A stretch of DNA of 64,000 bases, from positions 1,798,001 through 1,862,000 of the forward strand of contig NC_033564.1 of assembly GCF_001680005.1 (NCBI RefSeq). The letters are read 5' to 3'. The notes beneath the pieces are model-generated. The model was not told where the DNA came from, did no database searches, and saw nothing but the letters and a program-made list of their open reading frames with translations. The DNA comes from Plasmodium coatneyi. Taxonomy: Eukaryota > Apicomplexa > Aconoidasida > Haemosporida > Plasmodiidae. The translations under genes and the position numbers were made by a program. Below, piece by piece: positions 52,585 through 63,107 of this stretch; the stretch's first letter is position 1, and each line of letters opens with the position of its first letter.

Positions 52585-52915
52585 CCAGAACCGTGCACAA
52601 AAATCCCTGAACCCTAAACCCACAAGGCTAAATCCTCAAAACTAAACCTTAAACCCTAAACTCTGAATTACAAAGCCTGAACCCTAAAACCTGAATCATA
52701 AAGCCTGAACCTTAAAGACTGAATCAAAAAAACTGAACCTTAAACCCTGAATCAAAAAAACTGAACCTTAAACCCTGAAAAGTAAACCCTTAACCCTAAG
52801 CTCTGAAAACTAAATCCTGAACTCTAAACCCCGAACCCTAACCTCTAGACTATGAGCGCTAAGGCCTGAAGCGGGAACCCTAAATCCTTAGACCCTAAGT
52901 CCTGAACTCTAAACT
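52585..52915 (-). repeat. Internal telomere-like array 1, C-rich half
   Basis: Degenerate CCCTAAA/CCCTGAA units on the plus strand are the reverse complement of the first half. A gap of about 50 bases of unique sequence separates the halves, forming a head-to-head pair. Confidence 0.92.
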
Positions 52916-53674
52916 CTGATGATCTTTGTTTTTTACAGTTTTTTAATAAGGATGGTTCTTATGGAAATTCTTTTTTCTATGGCCCTTTTTGCTGAGAGTT
53001 CCTTTTTGTGGCAATTATTAATTCATCAATTGTTTTAATAATTGTCAAAGAGAAGCACAATGAGAGGAAGTAGAAGGAAAAAAGAAGAGGGAGACCTTAA
53101 TAAAACATAATTGAAATTTTTTTTCCTTAAACGGAAATTATGCCAATAAAAGAGAAAATAATACTTGGAAGGGAAGGTAAGAAAAGGTGGTGCGCAATAG
53201 TGTGGTAGTGGTAAAATGTTGTACAAATAATAATAATTGTATACATAGTTTCAAATAGAGTGTAGTGCACTGTAACTGTGTGTGTGGAATGAAGTGCATA
53301 CATAAAAAAGTTTGATTAATTTTTTTTTTTTTTTTTTTTTTTTCACTTCTTTTTTTTGCCTTTACTTTGGTAGTTTCATAATATTTGTGCATATTCTCTG
53401 ATTTGACTATATATACATATGCTGCTTCTAATGCATGCGTATTGTGTGTTATCTTAGTTTGGAAAGGTAAGGATAACTCATTTTTAAAAGGGTGAAGGTA
53501 AAAATTTGATATATATACTTTTTAATGATGAGCCCTTCAGAATATAAGTGAAGAAATGTTAACATACATATTTATATTCCCTTTATGATTAATTGAATTA
53601 GTGGGGAAGCCACTTTCAATAGAAATTTTTTGTTCTTTGTAGGGTGCATGTGCAAGCGAATCGATACATAAACC
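52916..53674. other. KIR gene 1 upstream region
   Basis: This 0.76 kb lies between telomere-like array 1 and the first KIR exon. It contains a block (53112-53150) resembling one upstream of KIR gene 2 (AATTTTTTTTCCTT, then TGCCAATA), and a T tract at 53320-53343. It is likely promoter and 5' leader. Confidence 0.6.
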
Positions 53675-56654
53675 ATGAGTGGAATAGTAAGGAACACTAA
53701 CAACCTTCCTTCCACTTAACGATCTCCCACCCCTAACAACCTTACCTTCCACCAACCACCACCTAACAACCTTCTATTCTGCAACATAAACAATTATGTA
53801 TTGTGTGCATAATATTTTATGCATTGTGTAATAAATTATGGAGTGAATAATACATACTTATATATTTTGCCAATTCTATATTTTGTTAGGGGAAAGGAGC
53901 TTCAGGTCCGTTGCCCTCAAAACATATATACGATAAATTCGATGAGGGAAGAAGAGGGAGGTGTATGTTCGGAGAGGGGAAACGGAAGGACCCAAGTGAT
54001 CTGGAAGGAGAAGTGAAGAATTCATTATTTTCATATGGTGGGAGTACTTGGGATGTGGCCAGTAAAATTGCAAATAACTACTGTTCCGTATGTAACAGAG
54101 GAGGAAGGGTCGATTGGCTGAATACTTTGGGAGATGATGATCGTTGTTATTTTTTTTATTATTGGTTGGGTGATAAAGTAAAGGAAAACTTTAAGGGTTT
54201 TTCTCTCTCAATGGTTATGAATGCAATTTATAAGAAACTGACGGAATTCGATCTCACATGTAAGTGCACCAATTTGTACGGAGGTCTTAAGGAAGATAGG
54301 TTCAAACAGGCTAAGGAGCTATTTGATTACAACTATAACTATAAGGAGCTACGGAAGAATGAGGAGGAGTGTTATAAATATTGCAGTGGGGACAAATGCA
54401 AACATCCGTGGGACACCTTGTACAGGGAAGCTGAATCAACATATAACGCTGTTAGTAAATATTGCGGAAGCTCTAGCGGAGATACATATTGTACCAAATT
54501 CAACGACAAGGAAGGGAAGAGGGGGGAATATAACAAACCCCAAGAATTAAAGTGTTCAACCACTACCAACCAAGTATCAGTGAAATCTCCTACAGCATTA
54601 CCATCAGCAACACCACAGGTTACTTCCCTTATTTGAAATTTTATAAATATTATAAATAAACACTCTATACGTAATGTAATAAACAAATATAAGAAATGTA
54701 CACGTGATAATATATTCACATGTATGTATATATTCCACTCCCTAATCAATTCTATATTTTCAGGGGAAAGGCGATTCAATTACATTACCCTCAGAATTGG
54801 AGTATAGTGCCTTCGATAGAAGGAATTATTGTACAGAAGTTCGTGGGAAGGAGCAACACTGTAACCAAGATTTAAAGGAAAAAGTGGAAGCAACATTAAA
54901 AAGGTGGGAGAATGCTGGAAGTTTGGCTGGTGGAATTGTTAGTAACTACGATTACGCATGTACAGTGAAAAGTACTCTACAGTACTATGATCCTTGTAAA
55001 TTTTTATATTTTTGGATTGGTGATAGAATAAAGGATAAATTTTCCACAAGAAACCAGTTTTCACCGCTTATGAGGGAAATTTATAAGACGCTGAAGGATT
55101 CCACCTCTACATGCACGTGCTCTAATATATACGATAATATTACCAAAGACAGATTCCCAGAGGCTAAAATACTATTCGACTACTACTATAACTATAAGGA
55201 ATTACACAACAAACAAAAGTGTAGTGAATATTGCACTAATGGAAAATGTGGGGAGGCCTACAGCACAGCTGACTCAACATATACGCAAGTAAGTCAAAGT
55301 TGCAGGAGTACTTTGGGAGATCCATATTGTGAAAAATTTGATAAGACCCTTAAGGGGAAGGACGAATATGGGGAACCACAGAAATTAGAGTGTCCACCTG
55401 TAGCAGTGAAACCTGCCACCGCAGCAAACCCTGTTGCTGCTAAACCAGCAGCAGTACGGCCCCCAGCTGCAGGGACTCGGGAAGGAGTTCTATCAACACC
55501 AAGTGCAGGATTAGGTAGAAGTGCAGATAGTGGACTTTTCCCAAGGAAGGAATCTGTAACAGGTAAGGGAGAAAAGAAATTCTCCATATTTATAAGGGAA
55601 GTAAAGGAAAGGTATTGTTCCGTCCATACACACAGAGAACAATCGTCCACACACAAAACACAACACTCCAAACATAACAATTCACACACAACATTCTCTC
55701 TACCAACACATTTCCAAAATATGGCAAACATATACCATCGTCCTAACAACCTCCCCTTCTTCAACCATCCCCTTCCCTTCCTTCCCTTTCTTCCTTCCAT
55801 TAAAGAGAATGGAAAGGGAGTGAAGGAAAGGAAGGGAAGGGGATGGTTGAAGAAGGAAAGGGAAACATGTCCCCTTGGGGAAGTTGATTACTGAATATTG
55901 TTAACTTTCTGTGTGTCAAGAAGGGCAAAGTTTAAAAGGAAAGGGGAGGAGATAGGTGGTTCACACCTAAAGAATTTTAGGTATAAACATTTGCTCATTA
56001 CACTGAAAAAAGCAACAATTCTCCTTCTTTTACTTAATTTTTCAGGTGATGAGGGTGGTGCTCAAAACCAAGGGAAAAAAGCAGAAGGAGCACAGAGTCA
56101 ACCACTGCAGCAACAACAACAATTACAACAGCAACCTCAACCTCCACAATTACCCGGCCCAGCTGCTCCTACCTCCTCTGAAGGAATAAACAGTACCACC
56201 ACCACCAATATTGGTATTGGTGGTGGTGCTGCTGCCGCTGCAACAATAGCATTACCAGCAATTGCTCTCTTTTTATATAAAGTAAGTGCAACAGTTATAA
56301 TTGAATATATAAATAATAATGCCCCCTATTATGTGTTATTATTTAAAATAAAAATATAGTACAGCCTGCGTGCATGCATATATATATACATGTTCCTCCC
56401 CTCCTACCACTCCTTTCCTTCCACCAACCTCTTTCGTACCTCCTTCGTAGTATGATCTTTTGCCTTCTGGCATAAAAAACATGTTCTTTGGGAACAATAG
56501 CAGTAATAGAAACAAAAGAGGGAAAAGGTCCACCATCAGACAAAGAATCGACACCTTAACAGACGACGACACATCTATCGAATATTCAACAGTTGGTTCC
56601 ACAACAGGTTCAATAACGAACCCATCTGAATATTCTGTCCCATATGTTAGATAA
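53675..56654 (+). CDS. KIR-like variant antigen (PIR superfamily), two PIR domains, five exons
   Basis: I assembled five exons: 53675-53686 (MSGI), 53890-54618, 54764-55562, 56046-56281 and 56451-56654, giving 659 residues with all phases fitting. Exons 2 and 3 each encode one Cys-rich PIR domain beginning GKGxSxxLPS, with RCYFFYYWLGDKVKENF or PCKFLYFWIGDRIKDKF, LFDYNYNYKEL or LFDYYYNYKEL, and a closing CG...YC pattern. Exon 4 holds a Gln/Pro-rich linker and a membrane segment (AAAAATIALPAIALFLYK). Exon 5 encodes a basic cytoplasmic tail with FFGNNSSNRNKRGKRSTIRQ, ending PYVR. There is no N-terminal signal peptide, as usual for KIR/PIR proteins, which are thought to reach the infected red-cell surface. 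The tiny first exon is chosen because it is the only nearby ATG with an in-phase GTAAGG donor. Confidence 0.92.
55755..55857. repeat. Inverted repeat inside KIR gene 1 intron 3
   Basis: The left arm starts CCTTCTTCAACCATCCCC and the right arm ends with its reverse complement. The outer 29 bases pair perfectly and the inner part nearly so, around a loop of about 6 bases. The arms are pyrimidine- and purine-rich respectively. Confidence 0.9.
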
Positions 56655-57827
56655 TTTATTTCCTTTAAAAAAGAAAGGAAAGGAACTAAAAGAAAGAAGT
56701 AAAGAAAAGAAAAAAAAGTGGAAATAAAAAGAAAAAAAGGAAAAAGAAAACAAATAAATAAAGAGAAAAAGAAAAATAATGAAGAGACAGGAGAAGAAAA
56801 AGCTAAAATGTATTAAGCCCATTACCAAATGAAGCATTCCAGATGGGTTCGATCAGTTGGAATAAATTTCTTTTTAATTTTTTCAAAATATGCTCCTATA
56901 GTAAAAACGGCACGATGCCCTTTTTTCATATATTTTATTTTTTTTTTTTGCGAGAACGTAATGCGCGCATACCATCCATCAGTGATGTTCCGCTAAAGAA
57001 AGGAGGTAGTCCAAAAAAAAGAAAAGTGCAAAATGCAAAAAATGCACACTTGAAAAAAGAGGTACAACACAGCAGATTCTTCTTTTTTGTCTTTTTTCTC
57101 CACTTCTTAAGTGATAGCCATTTTATCTTCATTCTTAAACGTGTTTGTGCATTTTTTTTGTTTCATCATTAAAATAGGAATGGTTAAAATTGACTCTTCG
57201 CAAGTTACACAATTGCAATGCTGTCTTACGATTTCACTTCTCTTAATTTAATGCTGTTGAGGTTTTTTTAAATGATTGAAACATAGCGTATGTTAAAAGC
57301 ATTATTTGAGTTATATATATATTTATATGTGTATATATATATTTTTTTTTTTCATCATTTATGTTAAACAACACAACAAAATTGCTTCTTATTAAATGTT
57401 ACGACTGCGCAGCCGTTTTTTTTTTTTCTTTATTCATTCTTACGACCCCTCGCAAGACTCGTCCTGGTACACTTAATGAAACTCATGGAAACGATCACTC
57501 GGGGTTATTGCTTAAGAAAGGGACTCTCTTTGGTTAGCGGAGCAAATAATAAGGGAATAATTAATCTACAACTAGGGACATAGGAAGCAATGATGTGGGG
57601 CTCCAACTGCAAGAGAAATGGAGAAGTACAGCTATCACAAAAGATAGGTTTACCTCTCCACATTACTGTTTAACGATCCCAGGCGCTCCTGTAAGCATAT
57701 ATGACCATCCGCGCGCATACACCTTCCCCTAGTTCTGACCTAGCACATTATGACAAAATACAATCTGCCCTTCCTAAATTTAGACTTAAACAACATCCTC
57801 AGTAATACTAATTTTTTGTACAACGTT
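56655..57827. other. KIR gene 1 downstream region, no gene recognised
   Basis: This 1.2 kb is purine-rich just after the stop (AAAGAAAGG-like runs to 56800), then ordinary AT-rich sequence with TATATA (57316-57350). The stretch 57480-57790 is less biased than its surroundings and could be a gene remnant, but I could not match it to anything. Confidence 0.45.
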
Positions 57828-58990
57828 CCGGGTTTAGCTTTTCACGGTCTAGCTTTTCAGGGATTAAGGCTCAGGGTTTAGGTTTCAAGGTTTATTGTTC
57901 AGGGTTTATTGTTCAGGGTTTATTGTTCAGGGTTTATTGTTCAAGGTTTATTGTTCAGAGTTTACTGTTCAGGTTTTAAGGATTAGGGTTTGGGCGCTCA
58001 CGGTTTAGGCCTAAAGCTTTAGGGTTCAGGCTTTATGGTTTAGTGTGTAGGATTAAGCGTTAAGATTTTACTGTTAAGAGTTTAGGGCTCAGGGCTCACC
58101 GTTCGTGTCTTAGCGTTCAGGTTTTAGGCTTCAGGTTTTAGGCTTCAGGGGTTAGGCTTCAGGGTTTAGGGTTCAGTCTTTAGGGATCAGGGTTTAGGGA
58201 TCAGAGTTTGGGGCGCAGGGTTCGGGGTTTGCGGTTTAGGGTTTAAGGTTTGGGGCTTAACTCGTTAGGTTTCCGAGTTCACGGTCTAAGGTTTAGAGTT
58301 TAATTTTGAGGATTTATAGTTTTATTGTTTTAGTGTTAAGAATTTAGGGTTTAGAGCTCAGGGTTTAGGGTTTAGGGTTCAGGATTTAGGGTTTAGGGTT
58401 TAGGATTCTGGGTTTAGTGATCAGGTTTTAGGGTTCAGTGTTTATGGTTTCAGGGTTTACCTTTCATGGTTTAGGGTTTATGGGTTTAGGTTTAGGACTG
58501 AGGGTTTAGGGTTCAGAGTTTAGCGCTCAGAGTTTAGGGTTCAGGGTTCAGGTTTTAGGGTGTAGGGTTTAACGTTCAGGTTTCAGGATTTAGGTTTGAG
58601 GGTTGTGAGCTTGCATTTAGGGTTCTGCATTTGGATTTAAATTTCTGGATTTTGGGAACAGGTCTTAATTTTCAGTGTTGTGCATTTTGGCTTTAGGGTT
58701 TAGGGTTCGGGGTTTAGGGTTCTGAGTTTAGGGTTAAGTATTTAGTGTTCAGGCTTTAGGTTTCGGGGTTTAGGGTTTAGCGTTTATGGTTGAGGGTTCA
58801 TGTTTTTGGGTTCAGGATTTAGGGTTCAGGGTTTAGGATTTAGGGTTTTTTCGGGGTACAGTTTTCAGGGTTTATAATTTTGGGCTTATGGTTCAGGACA
58901 TAGAATTGAGTGTTCTGATTTTAGGGTTATGTGTTTAGGTTTAGGCTTTAGGGTTCTAGGATTTAAGACTCCATGTTTTAAGGGATAAGA
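57828..58990 (+). repeat. Internal telomere-like array 2, G-rich half
   Basis: About 1.16 kb of degenerate GGGTTTA/GGGTTCA units, longer than array 1. It includes runs of well-preserved GGGTTTAGGGTTCAGG near 58340-58400 and 58690-58760. It contains the 14-base local tandem repeat at 57887-57970. Confidence 0.94.
57887..57970 (+). repeat. 14-base tandem repeat within array 2
   Basis: Six consecutive copies of AGGGTTTATTGTTC, with one or two changes in the outer copies, are embedded in the telomere-like array. The unit equals two telomere-like heptamers, one mutated, amplified as a dimer. Confidence 0.9.
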
Positions 58991-59034
58991 GTATAAATCT
59001 GTCATTCTGATCCTTAATATATGAAGCGTGAAGT

Positions 59035-59520
59035 AGGACACCTAAGCCATGAAGCCCTAAATTCTTATCCCTAAACACTGAACCGTGAACTTTAAAAACC
59101 CTGTACTGTAAACCCTCTATCTAAATCGGAAATCCGATTCCTATGTCTTAGACTATCTTCCTTAGTATCCAAATCTCATTCCTATAGGGTAAACCCTAAA
59201 TGCTAAAGCCATAGAGCCAAAACCCTATGCCCTAAAACCTAAAACACTAGACACAGAACGCTAAGAGCTAAAGCTGAAAACATAAAGAATAAAATTTAAA
59301 CGCGAAACGCTAAATCCTAAACCCTGAAGCCAAAATCCTAAGCCACAAAAACCTCAAACCCTAAATCATAAACCATAAAGCCTAAGCGCTAAGCCCTAAA
59401 TCCTAAAAACTAAACCATGAACCCTAATCGCTGAACCCTAAATCCTGGAACCTTAAACCCTGAAGCGTTTATACCTGAACCTTAAACCATGAAACCCTTA
59501 ACCCGAAATCTTGAACGCTG
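59035..59520 (-). repeat. Internal telomere-like array 2, C-rich half
   Basis: Degenerate CCCTAAA/CCCTGAA units on the plus strand follow a short unique centre (about 58985-59035). Together with the G-rich half this forms a second head-to-head pair. Confidence 0.92.
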
Positions 59521-60259
59521 CTAAACTCCTTAAAACTACGGATTAGGAGAAGAAAAGTTAAGGAACGAATACATTATTGTATGAAGTGTAAACTGAAGGA
59601 GAAAGAAGATGGAGGATCGCAAATAGCAGAGTGAATATTTTATATATAAATAGAGTGGTCTATGCACGGGGGCGGAGGAAGTGAGAATAGAAGGAGTGAA
59701 TGATGTTATAAAAAAAAGGGGTGAAGGATGTTAAGAACAGTAGGAGTAAAGGACGTTAATGAAATAAGGAGAGAAGGAAGTAAAAAGAAGGGTGAAGGAT
59801 GAAAGAAGGATGAGAAGTAAGTAAAAAAGGAGGTAGTGAGGAGTGAAGGAAGTAAAGGTAGAAGTAAAAGGAGATGCAAGGAAGGAGGAGTGAAGGAAGA
59901 AATGTAAGGAAGTGGTATTAGTATATAAGGTGTAATACCAATTAAGGGAGGATGATATCTCAGCTAGGGAACAGGTGCACTTAGTGTGAATGAAATATTT
60001 TTTATATATTTAAGGTAAGGGAAGGAAAAATAAGGTGGAGGAAAACATGAATAATACTAAATCAAAATTTTTTTTCCTTTAAGGCAACATTTGTGCCAAT
60101 AGGAGAAAAAACTAATTCAGTGTGTGTATACCTAATCATAAAAGGGAGGGGGGAGAAGCACATTGATGTAGTTGTTTGAAGTGCATGAATATATATAAAC
60201 AGCACACAATCCTTAATATAAATTTATAGCATATACAGAGGAATATACACATATGAACA
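59521..60259. other. KIR gene 2 upstream region
   Basis: This 0.74 kb is purine-rich with loose repeats of GAAGGANGTAA type (59690-59900). The block at 60066-60110 resembles the block upstream of KIR gene 1 but lies much closer to the start codon. Likely promoter and leader. Confidence 0.6.
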
Positions 60260-63107
60260 ATGTCGCCGGTAGGAGAAGTATGAGAGATATTTCCATATTT
60301 CACATGGATGAGTCCATATGTATGTAATATTTTATCTAAAGTATAATATAAATGATAAAATATATGACAAAACCATACATACATGTGTGTTCTGCACATT
60401 ATACCTCTATATAGGACCAGGAGAAGGATAAATTACCTTCCGAGGAGGTGTATGAAGCATTCGGGAATAATGGAAGTACCACTGATTGTGGCTCTATTGC
60501 TAAAATGAAAAGTGGGATATGGTGGAACCGTCAGTACTTCATACCATATAGGGACAAAATTATAGAAGCCTGCTGTTACGCATTAACACTGAATAGGGAG
60601 GATGCACCATTATATTATGATGAGCGCTGTGATTTTTTGTTCTATTGGATAATTGATAAATTAAAGGAGAAAGACCACATTGACTATCTGCAGGCTACAG
60701 GGGATGTATATGATTTACTGACCAAACTCAACCCCCAATGGAATTGCAGTAAAGTATACAGCAGTATGGGCCAACCCACTTTCGAACAAAGTAAGAAAAT
60801 ATTTGATTACAATTATAATATTCGTGTTTTACAGAATAGCCCAAGTTGTAAGCAATATATGGATGGGGGAAAATATAGCACAGACCTAAGCAAAGCTAAA
60901 AATGCATATAGTCAGTTGTATGAGAATTGTGGGGAAGCTACTAGTGATTTATATTGTGAAGACATTGAACAAGAAAATAATCAGTGGAAACCGAAGCAAC
61001 TATCACAATTAGAATGTAACGCAGTGGTTGCAGCGAATCGTGAATCAGAGGCAGCGGGAACAGCGATATTGACGGTAGGTTCCCCATTTTAAATGACTAA
61101 TAACCCAATAGTGCACATGTAATGCTCTACATATAATATAAAAAATGTAGAATGCGAGAATAAATGAATATTTCATTTCCTGCCAATTATATATTTATAG
61201 GAGGAACATTTGAAGGTATTACCCTCAGTAAAGATGTATGAAGAGTTAGATAAAAAGGCTCAGAGTTCTGGAAGTACAAGTTGTAATAGTAATGTGGAGA
61301 GTGGATTACGTAATAACAGTGTAAAGCACAATACTGTAAAAAAGATTATGAATGTATTATGCCATATACATGGAATGGGAGGTAATGGGAACGAAAGGGA
61401 TGCATGGTGTGATTTGTTCTATTATTGGGTGGGTGGAATATTATATGAAGCATTAGGGGATGGTTTTCTGTTCCAGACTGCTATGACTGGTTGCTATAGT
61501 GGAATGACAAGCACTAAGGGGAAACATGAGTGTAAGTTCATGTACCTCGTTGATAGGGAATTATTCCAAGCATTAAAAAAATTGGTCGACTATAAAAGGG
61601 ACGAAAGTACTATACGGAAACAGCTGGAAAGACCAGGAAAGAAGTGTAATAAGGGATACCATACATATTTGCAAAATATAAAGGAGGCCTATGGAAAAAT
61701 AAAGGGAAAGTGTGAGAGAAACAAGTATAGGGATTGTTATAATAAGTTTACAGAATTGTATGGAGGTTACAAAAGTGAGGATGATTTGGAACTGAACTGT
61801 ACACCAATAGGTACGACAGAGACGCCTGCACATGAAAGTAACACCATATCCCAGGCAGCAGCACGGCACGGTGGGGGCCACGGAAGCTCCTGCTCCGGTG
61901 GTAGGGGTGCACCCCACCATATTCCTGGGACTAATGACTCCTGATTATACTGAAAAATTACTCCCTCCATTTCATTTCTCAGTGAATAATGAACAACCAC
62001 AACAAGAAACACCACCTGCTGAAGGAACATCCGGAGCCACGACAGGCGTAGTAGGTAAGTACATATCCCAACAGAGTAGGAAAAACAGAAGAAGAAAAAA
62101 GAAAGGAAAGAAAAGGGAAGAAATCAGTGTAAGGAGGAAGGAAGGGGTCAAAGGAAGAAAGGAAAAGATAGTCTAAGGAAGGGAGGTCTCATGAATAAGA
62201 GTGAGGGAAAGAAGGAAAGAAGGAAGGAGGAAGGAAAGTGTCTATCGAAGGAAAGGAAGGGGTCTAAGGAGGAAAGGAAGGTAGTCTAAGGAGGATGAAG
62301 TAAGGAAGTGTGTGAGGGTGTGAAAGTAGGTTTTTTTTAGGGTAAGGAAGCAGTCATATGGCCTGTTGTTTAGGAATTTGGGGATGTATGTGCACCCGAA
62401 GGGTGCATCTAAAAAAGAAAAAAATAAAATAAATGGAAGAGTGTGTATATGGCACTTTTAATTTAGAATGTACTCAGTTGTACTTAATTTGTTCTTTATT
62501 CTGATTTTTCTTGCGCAGCACAAGGTTCTGGACACAGTGGTGAGGAAGGAAAAGGAGGGAGTGATGGTGGTGGTAGTCACAGAAATGAAGATGAACTATC
62601 TGATTCTGGTGGAAGTGGTATCGTGCCTGCTGTGTCTGCTGGACTCGCATTAGTAGGATTACCAACAGTTCTTTTCTTTTTATATAAGGTAACAATTATA
62701 ATTATAATTACAATTATAATGGCAATTGTCATTACAATCATAATGAACAATTATAATTGAAATGTGTGTAGAAACAGATATATTAGTATTTTATTTTATA
62801 CTTAAAATGAATACTTAAAGTGAGCAGTAATATATAGATATATTCTGTACACATATATGTGCTCACCTGCTTGCTCCTTCCCTCCTCTTTTTTCCTATAT
62901 TAGTACACTTCATTATTCGGTGGGATAAAAAACTCCTTTGGGGGAAGTAACAGAAAAAAAAGAAAATCCACCATCCGACAGGGCCTAAACGCCTTCTCAG
63001 GCGACGACTCTTCTACAGAATATTCAAGAACAAACCTAGCAGAAAGTGTAATGGGAACCGACAGTGCGACGGAATATTCTATTCCATATACTTCATACTC
63101 TAGATAA
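60260..63107 (+). CDS. KIR-like variant antigen (PIR superfamily), two PIR domains, six exons, CD99-like stretch
   Basis: Proposed exons are 60260-60268 (MSP), 60415-61074, 61201-61900 (or ending at 61810), 61983-62054, 62519-62688 and 62904-63107. Both versions keep frame, giving 604 or 574 residues. Exons 2 and 3 encode PIR domains (start KDKLPSEEVYEAF and LKVLPSVKMYEEL; RCDFLFYWIIDKLKEK; WCDLFYYWVGG). The second domain is more divergent, lacking the DYNYN motif. Exon 5 encodes a Gly/Ser-rich stretch, EEGKGGSDGGGSHRNE, just outside the membrane segment (SAGLALVGLPTVLFFLYK); it recalls the extracellular part of primate CD99, as reported for P. knowlesi KIR proteins. Exon 6 gives a basic tail ending SYSR, with the same length (68 codons) as the last exon of the other KIR gene. 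No signal peptide is present. Confidence 0.9.
62542..62583 (+). other. CD99-like coding segment in KIR gene 2
   Basis: Fourteen codons encode EEGKGGSDGGGSHR, in frame in the penultimate exon. From memory this matches the juxtamembrane extracellular part of primate CD99 almost completely. It lies in a corresponding position, immediately N-terminal to the membrane segment. Confidence 0.75.

Noticed and set aside
52020..52915. A live chromosome end or CRISPR-like array
   Set aside because: Units are degenerate, inverted and flanked by genes on both sides, and the organism is eukaryotic; it is an internal telomere-like array.
53131..53178. ATG with a good GTAAGA donor as an alternative first exon of KIR gene 1
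   Set aside because: It would join in phase 1, which gives an immediate stop in the PIR exon; the ATG at 53675 fits in phase 0.
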